Below, piece after piece: positions 45,346-56,069 of a stretch of 64,000 bases of DNA. Both the position numbers and the translations under genes were made by a program. This DNA is from Clostridia bacterium. GTDB lineage: Bacteria; Bacillota; Clostridia; Acetivibrionales; DSM-27016. The notes under the pieces are model-generated. The model ran no database searches, was not told the DNA's origin, and saw nothing but the letters and a program-made list of their open reading frames with translations. The stretch covers positions 1 to 64,000 of the forward strand of contig JAOAIJ010000052.1 of NCBI GenBank assembly GCA_026414765.1. The letters are read 5' to 3'. Numbering within the stretch: position 1 is the first letter of the stretch; the number at the start of each line of letters is the position of its first letter.

Positions 45346-46173
45346 TTAACCTCCAAGAACAGTGAGTCTGCGTATTACTCTGCTCCATACCCATCTGCTG
45401 AGTAACAACATAATAATAACCCAAACTGATTGTATGCCAATTGCAGCCAGTGCCCTCATACCGGTGAACTTTTCAAGATAAATCATGACAGGAGTATAAT
45501 TCATCGAACCGAATGGCAGAAAATTCATTGTATTTTGCAGCCATAAAGGAAAGAAAGCAATAGGTATCAGTTCTCCTGAAAAAAATCTCAAAATACCGAG
45601 TTTGAGGTTACTCAGACCCCATGTCGCAGTTGTGTAAAAAGCCAGCATTCCAAAACAGAAATTTAGCATGAATAGTATTAGGAAGCTCAGCACAATACTG
45701 AATACATATAAAGTAACTGTAAGTATATCAGGTGGAAGGTGACCTCCAGATGCATACCTTACTACAGCAAAGCCCAACCAGATAGGCAGGCATATCATGA
45801 TAAACTGCCAGGCAACTGTTCCTATAGCTTCTGATAACAGTCTTGAGCTATAATTTATAGGGCGTACAAGATTTATTGCAATAGAACCCTGCTTGATTTC
45901 TTCTGATACAGTTCTGTCAGCCTGGGATGAAACAAGTCTGCCGGTAATATCGCTTATGAAAATGTATGAGATCATTTCATCCAGTGTGAAACCTGCTATG
46001 GTAGAGCTGGTTGAATTGGTGAAAACTGCTTTCCACAGGTAATAAAATACAAATACCCTAAATAAGCCTCCAAATACGAATAAAAAGAAATCAATCCTAT
46101 AAGAAAGCCGTGCTTGTATTACACTCCTTCCAAAGGGCAGGTAGAGACGTATGAATTTTTTTAGTGCATTCAT
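45346..46173 (-). CDS. ABC-2 type permease (PF06182 type), subunit 1
   Basis: A 275-aa membrane protein with about six helices and the paired PF06182 features: K-Q-G-S-I-A-I-N-L-V-R-P-I-N near 95 and F-F-S-G-E-L-I-P-I-A-F-F-P near 195. Its start overlaps the ATPase stop by 4 nt. The two permeases are diverged paralogs that should form a heterodimer. No terminator is visible between the genes. Confidence 0.9.
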   Translation of the reverse strand: MNALKKFIRLYLPFGRSVIQARLSYRIDFFLFVFGGLFRVFVFYYLWKAVFTNSTSSTIAGFTLDEMISYIFISDITGRLVSSQADRTVSEEIKQGSIAINLVRPINYSSRLLSEAIGTVAWQFIMICLPIWLGFAVVRYASGGHLPPDILTVTLYVFSIVLSFLILFMLNFCFGMLAFYTTATWGLSNLKLGILRFFSGELIPIAFFPLWLQNTMNFLPFGSMNYTPVMIYLEKFTGMRALAAIGIQSVWVIIMLLLSRWVWSRVIRRLTVLGG

Positions 46174-47177
46174 GATTTTACCCCATCCTTATAGATTTTC
46201 TTTACAATTTCTTCTATCTCGGTTTCTTTTATATTCATATCTACAACTTGTGCCTGTGTCATCACATGAGAAACGATTTCTGGAATAAGAACTTTATTTT
46301 TATTAAATTCAACAAAGAGGCTGTTACCATCTATCCAGGTTCTTGCATCCTCCGGATCCAGCTTAAATTCTCTTGCTATATCAATATTTCTTGCAGAGTT
46401 GGCATTTGTCACATCCATCTGAAGTGTACGCATAAATCCGTATTGGTTTTTGATTTCCTCGATGCTGCCGTCATATATCTTAGAACCTTTGTCTATAATG
46501 ATCATTCTGCTACAAAGTTCTTCTATATCAAACATATCATGTGTAGTCAGTATTACTGTTGTTTTAAATTCACGGTTGATATCCTTTATGGCATTACGCA
46601 TTTTTTCCTTTACCATTACATCAAGGCCAATAGTCGGTTCGTCAAGAAACAGAACTCTTGGATTATGTATGAGTGCTGCAGCAAGGTCGGCACGCATCCT
46701 TTGCCCCAATGAGAGGGTTCTGACAGGGCTGGATATAAAGCTCCCGATATCGAGAACTTCATTCATAAAGGACATTCTGTATTTATAGGAGTTATCATCA
46801 ACATCGTATATTTCCTTAAGAATAGAAAAGGTTTCGGTAAGCGGTAGATCCCACCAAAGCTGAGTCCTTTGACCAAATACTACTCCGATGTGTTTTGCAT
46901 TCTGCTTACGGTTTTCATAGGGGACAATACCATTAACGTTGCATGTTCCGGCAGTAGGCGTCAATATACCTGTCATCATTTTTATAGTGGTAGATTTTCC
47001 GGCTCCGTTTGCTCCTATGTATCCTACCATTTCACCTTTTTCTATATCGAAACTGATATTGTCAACAGCTCTCTTGATTTTTACTTCCCTGCTGAACAGT
47101 CCCTTTACCGTTCCTAAAAAGCCAGGCTGCTTTATGTAAGTTTTGAAATCCTTTGTCAGATTTTCTACATGTATCAT
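46170..47177 (-). CDS. ABC transporter ATP-binding protein
   Basis: A 335-aa ATPase: Walker A (G-A-N-G-A-G-K-S-T-T), a Q-loop region F-G-Q-R-T-Q-L-W-W-D-L-P typical of the partners of PF06182 permeases, signature L-S-L-G-Q-R-M-R, Walker B (V-L-F-L-D-E-P-T-I-G-L-D), and T-T-H-D-M-F-D-I-E-E. A C-terminal tail of ~90 residues is present. GGGGG lies upstream of the ATG. It is the first gene of a minus-strand operon divergent from the large hybrid sensor. Confidence 0.93.
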   Translation of the reverse strand: MIHVENLTKDFKTYIKQPGFLGTVKGLFSREVKIKRAVDNISFDIEKGEMVGYIGANGAGKSTTIKMMTGILTPTAGTCNVNGIVPYENRKQNAKHIGVVFGQRTQLWWDLPLTETFSILKEIYDVDDNSYKYRMSFMNEVLDIGSFISSPVRTLSLGQRMRADLAAALIHNPRVLFLDEPTIGLDVMVKEKMRNAIKDINREFKTTVILTTHDMFDIEELCSRMIIIDKGSKIYDGSIEEIKNQYGFMRTLQMDVTNANSARNIDIAREFKLDPEDARTWIDGNSLFVEFNKNKVLIPEIVSHVMTQAQVVDMNIKETEIEEIVKKIYKDGVKS

Positions 47178-47285
47178 AATGTGCCCCCATATATTTTTGT
47201 TGATATAAAAATACTGAAAAAGTTATCTTGATGCCTAATTAGTATGTAATGCAAACTACCTGGGACAAAATTTGAGTATTAGAAT

Positions 47286-47313
47286 ATTTTACTATAAATT
47301 AACAGAATGTCAA
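47286..47313 (-). promoter_or_regulatory. Promoter of the minus-strand ABC operon
   Basis: On the minus strand TTGACA (47313-47308), a 16-bp spacer and TAAAAT (47291-47286) lie about 110 bases before the ATPase start. A good sigma-A match. Confidence 0.5.
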
Positions 47314-47395
47314 TATGTATGTATAAAGTTAATATATATGGTCTAAATATGGTAGGGTTTATGTTCTGAACAATGCTAAATACAGCCTTGTCTTA

Positions 47396-47424
47396 TTGTA
47401 TTTTACTGCTTAAGATGATAAAAT
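47396..47424 (+). promoter_or_regulatory. Promoter of the hybrid sensor gene
   Basis: TTGTAT (47396-47401), a 17-bp spacer and TAAAAT (47419-47424) lie about 78 bases before the start codon. The rest of the 47178-47501 intergenic region shows no gene. Confidence 0.45.
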
Positions 47425-47501
47425 TCATAGTAAGGAAGTTTTTATGTAACTTTTCTGACCAAATAGCAAACAGCAAAGCAAACTAATCAGGGGTGATCTT
47501 T

Positions 47502-50500
47502 TTGGACATAAGTTTGAAAAAGATAGTAACAAAGCTTTCTGTTATTCTTTTGACGAGTATTGTTTTGTTAATGCTCAGTTTCAGTGGCTGCACATCAAAT
47601 ATAACGGAAAAAAATAAACAACCCTATGCAAAAAATGGTATTCTTGACCTTTCACAATGGGATTTTAATAAGAACGGAACTGTTAGGCTCGATGGGGAAT
47701 GGGAATTCTACTGGGAGCAGTTATTGACTCCTGAAGATTTCGGCAATAAAAAAACTGGTATGATTCCGCAATATTTCAGTGTTCCTGCCCCTTGGAACGG
47801 CATGACAGTAAACGGGCAGAAAATCAAAGGTTCGGGATATGCTACATTTCGTTTGGTTATCAATTTAGAAGATGGGGAGCATCTTCTGTCAATAAAAGCT
47901 GCCAGTATATCTTCAGCCTTCAAACTGTGGGTAAACGGAGTACTTATAACCTCGGCAGGCAAGGTGGGAAGAAATGCTGCAGAAGCTGTGCCTGAATTTA
48001 AACCAGGGGCGTATCCTTTTCTGATAAAGGGAAAAAATGTAGAGCTGGTTATGCAAATAGCCAACTACTGGTATGATAAGGGAGGACCTTGGATAGGCTT
48101 TGTATTCGGATCGCAGCAGCAGGTCAATTCGACCAGAGAAAAATGGCTGGCTCTTGAGTTGTTTTCTATCGGCTCTTTGGCAATTATTGCTTTCTATTAT
48201 ATATGCTTTTATATGATGAGGAGAAAAGACAAGGCAATGCTGTACTTCGGCCTTACATGTCTGACAATTGCAGTAAGAAGTCTGATTGTCTCTGAAATAT
48301 ACTATAGCGACATTTTTTATGGTGTAGGGTGGGGGGTTGCCCGTAAGATTGAATTCATAAGCTTCTATTTATGTACACTTTTCTTTGTGTTACTTTTTAA
48401 AACTCTCTTTCCACATGAGTTTCCCAAAAACCATGTAGCAATTACCAAGATTATGGCAATATGTTTTGTAGCTCAGGTTATTGTGCTTCCGCTTCGTATT
48501 TATTCGGTTACAATAATTTTTTACCAGGCATTTGTCCTGTATCTTGTGATAGCTTCCACTATCTGGATAGTACTTGCATATATAAGGAAGCGGGAAGGTG
48601 CGCTGGTATCGCTTATAGGAATGACAATATTTTATATCACTGTGGTCAATGATATTCTGGCTGCTATGCAAGCCATCCAGACAATAACCTTAACCCCATT
48701 CGGACTTATTGTTTTTGTGTTTTTTCAAGCGGTTATACTGGCTAAAAGGGTTTCTCACGCATTTAGCGGTATAGAAGACCTGTCTGAGCGGCTGATACGG
48801 CTTGATAAAATGAAGGATGATTTTTTGGCTAATACCTCCCATGAACTGAAAACCCCATTGAACGGAATTTTGGGAATAGCCGAATCCATGCTGGAGGGTG
48901 CTGGGGGACCGTTAAACAAGCAGCAGGTCCATAACCTGTCCATAATTGTTTCAAGCGGTAAGAGGCTTGCAAATCTGGTCAAGGACATACTGGACTTTTC
49001 CAGGCTCAAAAACCATGATTTGGAGCTTCAATACAAACCTGTAGACTTGCGTCAGGTAGCAGAGCTTGTATTAAATCTGACCAAACCTCTTTCATCAGGA
49101 AAGCCTATTGAGCTGCAGAATAACATTCCTGAAGATATTCCACTGGTATTTGCTGATGAGAGCAGGGTGGAGCAAATTTTGCATAACCTCATTGGAAACG
49201 CAGTGAAATTTACTGAGTCCGGGAAGGTTGGAGTATCTGCACAGAAGAAGGATGGAATGATAGAAGTGGGCATATACGATACAGGCATAGGTATACCTGA
49301 AGAAAGGTTTGAGGATATATTCAAGCCATTTGAGCAAGTAGACAGCTCCGTCTCAAGGAAGTACGGAGGAACGGGATTGGGATTGCATATTACAAAATTG
49401 CTTGTAGAATTGCATGGTGGCAAAATATTTCTTGAAAGCAAGCCGGGAACGGGCTCAACCTTTTACTTTACTTTGCCGGTTTGCAATGATATACGGGAAT
49501 ACAGTCCCAAAGATGATTTTAGTGACAGATATAAAAAGCGGCCTGAACTCATACATGTACATGAGGATGTTTTGGTAACGCCAAACTCAATGATATCGGA
49601 AAACTCCTATAAGATTCTTATTGTTGATGATGAACCTGTTAATCTTCAGGTATTAACAAATCAGCTTTCACTGAAAGAATATTCGGTAACAGCTGTAAGT
49701 AATGGTATAGAGGCTCTTAATCTTATCCATGGAGCAGATCCGGGTTTTGACCTGGTGATTCTTGACATCATGATGCCAAGAATGTCAGGCTACCAGGTTT
49801 GCCGCATTATTAGAGAAAAGCATTCGCTTTTGGAGCTTCCTGTACTGATGCTTACTGCAAAAAGCCAACTGGAGGATATAACGGCGGGCTTTGAAGCCGG
49901 AGCTAATGACTATTTGGCAAAGCCTTTTGATAAAGCTGAACTGTTGGCGCGCGTAAATACATTGCTGACATTGCGGTCTTCTGTAAAGTTTTCAATTACA
50001 AATGCACGCAAATTGGAGATGGAATGGACAAGCCGCTTGCTGGCAGAAAGGTTGAACGATTTTACAAGGACACTTTCCTCAACATTGGAAGTAGGAGAGG
50101 TGGCAAAGCGTGTTCTGGAAAGTATACAGGATATAGTTCCTTTCGAACAGGCCTTGATTGTTTTAAAAGATCGGGGACGGTTCGCTGTGATTGCAAACAG
50201 GGGCTGGGTTGATTCAGAAAAGAATGCGCAAAATGGTTTCGAAATAAATGAAAGCCATGTTCTTAAAGCGGTTTTGGATAGCGAGAAACCTGTAATTATA
50301 GGAAACACTGAAAATGATGCTGCTTACCGGGACTTTGTCCTTAATACAGGCATCCGTTCCTTTATCTGTATTCCGATGATTTACAATTATCAGGTATCCG
50401 GTATCATTGCATTGGGACACAGTCAGGTCAATGTCTTTAGTGATTACCTGGGAGAGCTTGTATTCAACTTTGCTGGTCAGGCAGGTATTGCCTTTGAAAA

Positions 50501-51023
50501 CGCGAAGCTGTTTGAAGATATAAGGAAACTTGCGACTACTGATGGCCTTACAGGATTGTTCAACCGCAGGCACTTTTTCGAACTGGCAGAAAATGAGTTT
50601 GAAAGAAGCTGCAGAGAACACCAACCTCTTTCTCTGATTATGATGGATATAGATAATTTTAAGAAGATAAATGACAATTATGGCCACCGTTTTGGCGACC
50701 AGGTTCTGAAATCCGTAGCACAGTTATGTATTGAAAGTATGAATAATAATGGACTTATAGGCCGGTATGGAGGAGAGGAGTTCATAATACTGCTATCCGG
50801 TATGACAGCAGAGGAAGCATTACAGTTTGCGGAAAAAATCAGAAAGTCTGTTGAATATCACAGAATACAGAATGAAAAGGATGAAAACATAAAGGTAACT
50901 GTCAGCTTGGGACTATGTTCTCTCAAAGAGTCCACCGGCAGTTTGAATACAATAATCGAAGCGGCAGATAATGCCTTGTATGAAGCAAAAAAAGCAGGGA
51001 GAAACCGTGTTGCTGTAGCGTAG
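47502..51023 (+). CDS. Hybrid histidine kinase / receiver / GAF / GGDEF sensor protein
   Basis: A ~1173-aa signalling protein. Order: lipoprotein-like signal with F-S-G-C, a 7TMR-DISMED2-like carbohydrate-binding fold (about 45-205), seven membrane helices (about 210-415), HisKA with H447 (N-T-S-H-E-L-K-T-P-L-N-G), HATPase (N-A-V-K-F, D-T-G-I-G-I, G-T-G-L-G-L), receiver (about 700-820; V-D-D-E, I-L-D-I-M-M-P), GAF (about 860-1000), and a diguanylate cyclase domain (about 1005-1173; G-G-E-E-F at 1090-1094). The inhibitory RxxD before GGEEF is absent (N and G instead), so product inhibition is probably lost. TTG 47502 is chosen because GGGGTG lies six bases upstream; GTG 47493 is inside that site. 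It links a surface signal to cyclic-di-GMP. Confidence 0.9.
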   Translation: MDISLKKIVTKLSVILLTSIVLLMLSFSGCTSNITEKNKQPYAKNGILDLSQWDFNKNGTVRLDGEWEFYWEQLLTPEDFGNKKTGMIPQYFSVPAPWNGMTVNGQKIKGSGYATFRLVINLEDGEHLLSIKAASISSAFKLWVNGVLITSAGKVGRNAAEAVPEFKPGAYPFLIKGKNVELVMQIANYWYDKGGPWIGFVFGSQQQVNSTREKWLALELFSIGSLAIIAFYYICFYMMRRKDKAMLYFGLTCLTIAVRSLIVSEIYYSDIFYGVGWGVARKIEFISFYLCTLFFVLLFKTLFPHEFPKNHVAITKIMAICFVAQVIVLPLRIYSVTIIFYQAFVLYLVIASTIWIVLAYIRKREGALVSLIGMTIFYITVVNDILAAMQAIQTITLTPFGLIVFVFFQAVILAKRVSHAFSGIEDLSERLIRLDKMKDDFLANTSHELKTPLNGILGIAESMLEGAGGPLNKQQVHNLSIIVSSGKRLANLVKDILDFSRLKNHDLELQYKPVDLRQVAELVLNLTKPLSSGKPIELQNNIPEDIPLVFADESRVEQILHNLIGNAVKFTESGKVGVSAQKKDGMIEVGIYDTGIGIPEERFEDIFKPFEQVDSSVSRKYGGTGLGLHITKLLVELHGGKIFLESKPGTGSTFYFTLPVCNDIREYSPKDDFSDRYKKRPELIHVHEDVLVTPNSMISENSYKILIVDDEPVNLQVLTNQLSLKEYSVTAVSNGIEALNLIHGADPGFDLVILDIMMPRMSGYQVCRIIREKHSLLELPVLMLTAKSQLEDITAGFEAGANDYLAKPFDKAELLARVNTLLTLRSSVKFSITNARKLEMEWTSRLLAERLNDFTRTLSSTLEVGEVAKRVLESIQDIVPFEQALIVLKDRGRFAVIANRGWVDSEKNAQNGFEINESHVLKAVLDSEKPVIIGNTENDAAYRDFVLNTGIRSFICIPMIYNYQVSGIIALGHSQVNVFSDYLGELVFNFAGQAGIAFENAKLFEDIRKLATTDGLTGLFNRRHFFELAENEFERSCREHQPLSLIMMDIDNFKKINDNYGHRFGDQVLKSVAQLCIESMNNNGLIGRYGGEEFIILLSGMTAEEALQFAEKIRKSVEYHRIQNEKDENIKVTVSLGLCSLKESTGSLNTIIEAADNALYEAKKAGRNRVAVA

Positions 51024-51142
51024 GAACCTTTCCACACAGAGTTTTAACTTTACTTTAATCTTTGCCCCTCTAAGATTTGATATGCTTAGTATGAGTTATC
51101 ACTAAATGGATTAATCAAACAGAAACAATGGGGGGTGATCGA

Positions 51143-53263
51143 ATGAAATATACTGTTGGCATACTGTTATGTTTAGTCTTGGCAAGCTGCAGCAGTTTTC
51201 AGACACAAGAGCCCTCAATTGCTTCAGAGTCTACAACGAGGAAGGTACAAACACCATATCCGGCCCCAGTAAGCACTGCCGATCTAAAAGGGATAGCGTA
51301 TAGCGAAAAAGGTGTTTATGTTGCTGTAGGCTTTATGGGTGAAATACTTAATTCTGCTGACGGCATCACATGGAATAAAGTACAGTCCGGTACCGATAAG
51401 GGGCTATGGGGAATTGTATGGGGAAGAAACCGGTTTGTAGCAGTGGGTGACCAGGGGACAGTGTTACTTTCGGAAAACGGTGAAAGCTGGGAAGCTGTAA
51501 AGTCGGGTACAAATTCTTGTATTCAAAGGATTATATGGGATGGCAAGCAGTATGTTGCAATCAGTTTTGGAAGTATTCTGGTCTCAATTGATGGCAGGAA
51601 GTGGTCTGTAAAAGAGTTTCCTGATGCAGCTTTAAATAATAACACGGATAGAGGATATTCATATTCTATGTCAAGCGTCTTATGGGATGGGAAAAAATAT
51701 ATCACTGCAGGGAGCGGCAACAGCATATTGTCTTCTGCAGATCTGAACAAGTGGCAAATTAATGTTTCGCACTCTTTGGGTACGGGTATGTTTTTTGATC
51801 TTGCATGGAGCGGCAAACGATATGTTGCTGTTGGAGACCATCTGGCTTTGATGGTGTCTGAGGATGGGATAAACTGGGTAGATAAAGGTTTAAAGATTGA
51901 TATGATTGAAAGAGTGGATGATTACTACACTCTATATATTTCGGGTGTTGTCTGGGGTGGGAATAAGTTTGTGGCTGTAGGCCAAAAGGGGATAATACTA
52001 GCCTCAGCTGACGGGATGGCGTGGACTCCTGCACCACGCATAACAAGGTCGGTTTTAAGTCAAATTATATGGGATGGAAATAAATATATTGCTGTTGGCG
52101 ATGCTGGTACAATAATCACCTCCAATGATGCGTTGAAGTGGAATAAGTTATATCCGAAGAGTCTGGCTCCGCTAGAAGAGGGGTTCAACCCGGAACAGTC
52201 AAAGAAAGCTTTCGAAAGAGTAAGAAAGCTTGCTGCTGAAGGCCGGAAAACCATAGTGGAACCATGGAGGATTCAGTATCCTGATACTGCCGGGGAGAGA
52301 TATTTATTCATAAAGCCAAAGAATGAAGCTGATTTTTACCTTGCGGAAGAGAAGTTTTTCAATGCTTTCAGATATATTCTCGATTGGGCTGAAGAGTATG
52401 CTGCAGAGAACAGTGATAAGGAAATTTACGATGAGTATGATTTCACTATCAGGACAAGCGATTCACACGACATACATTACAATTCGAAGACCAATATTTT
52501 CTATTTTGAAAACAACAGAAAACTCTATAAACTATGGAGCGAAAAGGATAATCTATGGACCAGCTTGAGATTTGATAAGAATAATGCTTCCGTGGATTTC
52601 ACGCAGGAAGGATTGATATTGGATACTGCGGAATTGCATGAAGATTTGGACGGTGATAAGATTTATGAAAATATTTTCCTCAGACGGAATATTGATATGG
52701 ATTATTCTGGTATTAGTCCTGTCTTGAGTATTGTTATCGGTGATAAAGAGGAAGTTTTATTTGATAATGCCCAAAGTGGTATCAGGACAAAACCGGTAAT
52801 TAATATGCTTCGTTCAGTTGACAATGAAACAAAAGCTGCAATTGTTAGTTCTGCAATAAAACCCGCAGACTGGGCTCCATATGAAGAATTCTATCCGTAT
52901 GAATATAAAGCTGACAAGCTTCTTAAATTATCAGTGGAAAGGCCTGACAAAAAGGTAAAAGTGAGTGGGAGAAGGGTTGATGTTGGTTATCCTGAGTTTG
53001 GTAAAAAAATCAGTTTTACTGTAAATGACAATACTATAAGGTTTTACGGGGAACCTAAGGAATTATTCTCTAAAGAGGTCCCTTTACATTTGAGGTCTGT
53101 AGAGTTTGGGCAAAATAATTCAGGGATGCAGACACTTGTGACAAAAGAAAATGCAGAGCTGTTCAAAGGAGGCTACTTCTATACGCAGAAAACCGGATAT
53201 GTGCTGAAAGAAGGAAAACTGATTCCGGTATATCTGGAACTTACCAAAAGTGGAAACCCATAG
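51143..53263 (+). CDS. BNR-repeat lipoprotein
   Basis: A 706-aa lipoprotein with signal peptide ending L-A-S-C (cysteine about residue 16). Residues ~45-340 hold about seven repeats of ~45 aa with the motif S-x-D-G-x-x-W followed by a G-x-x-Y/F-V-A-V-G strand, the pattern of BNR/photosynthesis-stability-type beta-propellers (Asp-box). The C-terminal ~360 residues are not recognised. GGGGGGTG fits ATG 51143, not the in-frame ATG at 51128 that lies within that site. It follows the hybrid sensor by ~120 bp on the same strand, so a link in surface sensing is possible. Confidence 0.82.
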   Translation: MKYTVGILLCLVLASCSSFQTQEPSIASESTTRKVQTPYPAPVSTADLKGIAYSEKGVYVAVGFMGEILNSADGITWNKVQSGTDKGLWGIVWGRNRFVAVGDQGTVLLSENGESWEAVKSGTNSCIQRIIWDGKQYVAISFGSILVSIDGRKWSVKEFPDAALNNNTDRGYSYSMSSVLWDGKKYITAGSGNSILSSADLNKWQINVSHSLGTGMFFDLAWSGKRYVAVGDHLALMVSEDGINWVDKGLKIDMIERVDDYYTLYISGVVWGGNKFVAVGQKGIILASADGMAWTPAPRITRSVLSQIIWDGNKYIAVGDAGTIITSNDALKWNKLYPKSLAPLEEGFNPEQSKKAFERVRKLAAEGRKTIVEPWRIQYPDTAGERYLFIKPKNEADFYLAEEKFFNAFRYILDWAEEYAAENSDKEIYDEYDFTIRTSDSHDIHYNSKTNIFYFENNRKLYKLWSEKDNLWTSLRFDKNNASVDFTQEGLILDTAELHEDLDGDKIYENIFLRRNIDMDYSGISPVLSIVIGDKEEVLFDNAQSGIRTKPVINMLRSVDNETKAAIVSSAIKPADWAPYEEFYPYEYKADKLLKLSVERPDKKVKVSGRRVDVGYPEFGKKISFTVNDNTIRFYGEPKELFSKEVPLHLRSVEFGQNNSGMQTLVTKENAELFKGGYFYTQKTGYVLKEGKLIPVYLELTKSGNP

Positions 53264-53286
53264 GTATATCTGTTTTTTTACAGTAA

Positions 53287-53322
53287 AGGTGTTCAACAAG
53301 TCTATTTCCCTGATGAACACCT
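53287..53322. terminator. Stem-loop between convergent genes
   Basis: AGGTGTTCA pairs perfectly with TGAACACCT around an 18-base loop between the lipoprotein and yyaL stops. T-runs are short on both strands, so it is a weak bidirectional terminator. Confidence 0.5.
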
Positions 53323-53342
53323 CGATTTACAGCACACGTGAG

Positions 53343-55370
53343 TTATTGCAGCATATCCCTAAACTGTCCTATGTCAGTAGTTGGTGCCTGGCATGCAAAA
53401 TTTTCACAAACGTAAGCTGTTGCTCCGCCACCGATTGCTTTGTAATCCTCAATAAAAGGAGCCAGTTCTTTTATCTCCTTGTATTCATCGGAGTAAACCA
53501 TAGTTAGCATAAAGGGCCTGTATTCTTCACGAATGATTTCTACCATCTTGTCAATATCATGTGTTTCCTTATCACTTACCAATACAACCTCCTTAGCTGA
53601 TGATTGGGCAAATAACAGCGCTGTAAGGAAAAAGGAGTAGCCTCTGGGTACTCTGGATACGTTGGCACCAAAAGTTTTAAACTGCTGCTGGGCTTTGTCC
53701 TCCAGTTGATGATTGCCTGTGAGCCTTGCAAGACGCAGGAAGTTCATTGTTGCTACAGAATTTCCCGATGGTGTTGCACCGTCATAGATTTCCTTTGGTC
53801 TTACAATCAACTGTTCACTGTCGTTTCCATATATGAACAGGCCTCCGTTTTCGTTGTCCCAGAAGAGGCTCAAAAGATCATCATTGAGTTTTACCGCCTT
53901 CTTTAGATAATCCGGGTTGTACGTAGTCTCATAAAGCTCAATCAAGCCCCATATGAGAAAGGCATAATCGTCGACATAGCCAAGATGGGCTGATTCCCCG
54001 TCACGGTATCTTGCAAGTAATCGTCCGTCTTTTCTGACAAGCTTTGAGTAGGTAAATTCAACAGCCTTCTCAGCAGCCGCTGTATATCTTTTTTCTGCAG
54101 TGATACGCCCTCCCATGGCCAAAGCTGCAATCATCATACCGTTCCATGACGTTAATATCTTATCATCCTTATAGGGGTGTATACGGGTGTCCCTATAATC
54201 GAAAAGCTTTTGTCTGCATATTTCCATCAACCACTTATCTTCGTCAGGAATTGTACTGTCAATAAGGTTTGGTATATTAAGACCTTCAAAGTTACCCTTT
54301 TCTGTTATGCCATAATACTCGCTGTATTTACCGGAATCCTCACCAAGGACTTTTTTAATTTCATCAAGGGTCCATACATAATATTTACCTTCTTCGCCCT
54401 CTGAATCAGCGTCTTCTGCAGAATAAAAACCACCTTCTGCAGAGGTCATGTCCCTCAGAACATAGGTGAATATTTCTTTTGCGGTTTCTACATACCTGGT
54501 GTCCTTGGTTGCCTGATAAGTCTCCAGATAAGCTATTGCTAAAAGCGCGTTATCATACAGCATTTTCTCAAAGTGAGGAACCAGCCATTTTCTGTCGGTA
54601 GAATACCTGCTGAAGCCAAATCCTATGTGGTCGTAGATTCCTCCCCTGTGCATAGAGTCCAGAGTCTTTTCTACCATTTCTAGTGCTTGCTTTTCCTTAG
54701 TCATATACCAATAACGTAAAAGAAAATACAGGTTGTGGGGAGTAGGGAACTTGGGTGCTCCACCAAACCCTCCATAAATACTGTCGAAATCCGAACGAAA
54801 ATCCGAGTAAGCTTCACGACCTATATTTTCCGGGATTTTTTCTTCATTATTAGTGTGATCGTCCTTTATTGAGTCTGTAATTTGTTCGCCTGAGCGTATC
54901 AGTGCATCCCTGTCATTTGTCCAGGCATGGATAACCCTGTCTAATAGAGTTAGGAGTCCGGGCATTCGCATCTTATCTTGTTTGGGAAAATAAGTGCCTG
55001 CATAGAAGGGTTTTTTATCGGGTGTCATAAAAATTGTAAGCGGCCATCCGCCGTGACCCGTGAGAGCCTGGCATACAGTCATGTATATATGATCTACATC
55101 TGGACGTTCCTCGCGGTCTACTTTTATAGATATAAAATGGTTGTTAAGTACTTCTGCCACTTCTTCATCCTCAAAGGATTCACGCTCCATAACGTGGCAC
55201 CAATGGCAAGTACTATAACCTATGGAAAGAAATATCGGTTTGTCTTCCTGTTTTGCCTTGTCAAAAGCTTCCTGGCTCCACGGATACCAATTTACTGGAT
55301 TATGGGCATGCTGGAGCAGGTAGGGGGATTTTTCATTAATTAATTTGTTTGTATATTTATGTTCGCTCAT
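53343..55370 (-). CDS. yyaL: YyaL family (DUF255) thioredoxin-domain protein
   Basis: A 675-aa protein of the YyaL/SSP411 (spermatogenesis-associated 20) family. An N-terminal thioredoxin-like domain (about 1-165) has [20 protein letters not shown] (a CxxC pair) and G-G-W-P-L-T-I-F. The remaining (alpha/alpha)6-barrel-like part shows [10 protein letters not shown] and T-S-W-N-G-M-M. Length is normal and the frame is intact. The molecular function is unproven in bacteria. TAGGAG precedes the ATG. Decayed copies of its 5' part lie further right in this window. Confidence 0.95.
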   Translation of the reverse strand: MSEHKYTNKLINEKSPYLLQHAHNPVNWYPWSQEAFDKAKQEDKPIFLSIGYSTCHWCHVMERESFEDEEVAEVLNNHFISIKVDREERPDVDHIYMTVCQALTGHGGWPLTIFMTPDKKPFYAGTYFPKQDKMRMPGLLTLLDRVIHAWTNDRDALIRSGEQITDSIKDDHTNNEEKIPENIGREAYSDFRSDFDSIYGGFGGAPKFPTPHNLYFLLRYWYMTKEKQALEMVEKTLDSMHRGGIYDHIGFGFSRYSTDRKWLVPHFEKMLYDNALLAIAYLETYQATKDTRYVETAKEIFTYVLRDMTSAEGGFYSAEDADSEGEEGKYYVWTLDEIKKVLGEDSGKYSEYYGITEKGNFEGLNIPNLIDSTIPDEDKWLMEICRQKLFDYRDTRIHPYKDDKILTSWNGMMIAALAMGGRITAEKRYTAAAEKAVEFTYSKLVRKDGRLLARYRDGESAHLGYVDDYAFLIWGLIELYETTYNPDYLKKAVKLNDDLLSLFWDNENGGLFIYGNDSEQLIVRPKEIYDGATPSGNSVATMNFLRLARLTGNHQLEDKAQQQFKTFGANVSRVPRGYSFFLTALLFAQSSAKEVVLVSDKETHDIDKMVEIIREEYRPFMLTMVYSDEYKEIKELAPFIEDYKAIGGGATAYVCENFACQAPTTDIGQFRDMLQ

Positions 55371-55575
55371 TTGTTTTCAACTCCTAAAAAGTTATTCATT
55401 TTACTATTCCCCAATTGTCAAAGTTCGATTTAACGAAAAATCAGATTACCAGCAAAAAACATTATTTATTGTAATTAAAGTTGTAATTGTTTAATTTGAT
55501 AATCTAATATGTATAGAAAACTAAATTAATCTTTAGAATATTAAAATACAGTTCCATAATGGGAGGTTTAACTAC

Positions 55576-56040
55576 ATGCAGCAAATAATCTTGTGGTCAT
55601 TACTTATAGTGCCCTGGTTCACATTAATTTTTATCGGACAAACCAATTTACGAAGGTTTATGCCTGTAGCTTTGTTTGTAACAGTTATCAATACACTTAT
55701 TTATCAAGCAGCATATTACTACAATTGGTGGAGAGAATCCGGGCTTTTTGGATGGGACAAGGTTGCAAATGTACCTTGGGTTTTCAGTGCATATTTAGTG
55801 ATAACAATTTGGATTTTCAGGTTTACATATGGCAGGTTCTGGCTATATTTAGCTACTAACCTGATATTGGACGCATTATATATATGGGGATGGTATCCTA
55901 TTCAACGAAGACTCGGAATGGCAACAGGCTGGTTGTCGGCCTTTACAACCTACCTTATAATGACAGGGGTAGCAATTTTGATTTATTTATATCAAAAATG
56001 GCAAGAAGGCGAATTATTTAATAAAAAGCATGGAGATTAA
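55576..56040 (+). CDS. Small multi-pass membrane protein (CBO0543-like)
   Basis: A 154-aa membrane protein with about five hydrophobic helices (5-22, 30-50, 70-90, 95-118, 125-148), many aromatic residues and a short charged C-terminus. The layout and W/Y-rich loops recall the CBO0543 family of Bacillota membrane proteins, but this is a tentative match and the function is unknown. GGGAGG stands before the ATG, and the gene is divergent from yyaL. Confidence 0.65.
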   Translation: MQQIILWSLLIVPWFTLIFIGQTNLRRFMPVALFVTVINTLIYQAAYYYNWWRESGLFGWDKVANVPWVFSAYLVITIWIFRFTYGRFWLYLATNLILDALYIWGWYPIQRRLGMATGWLSAFTTYLIMTGVAILIYLYQKWQEGELFNKKHGD

Positions 56041-56069
56041 TAATTTTTTACCTTAATATTTTTTTAGAT

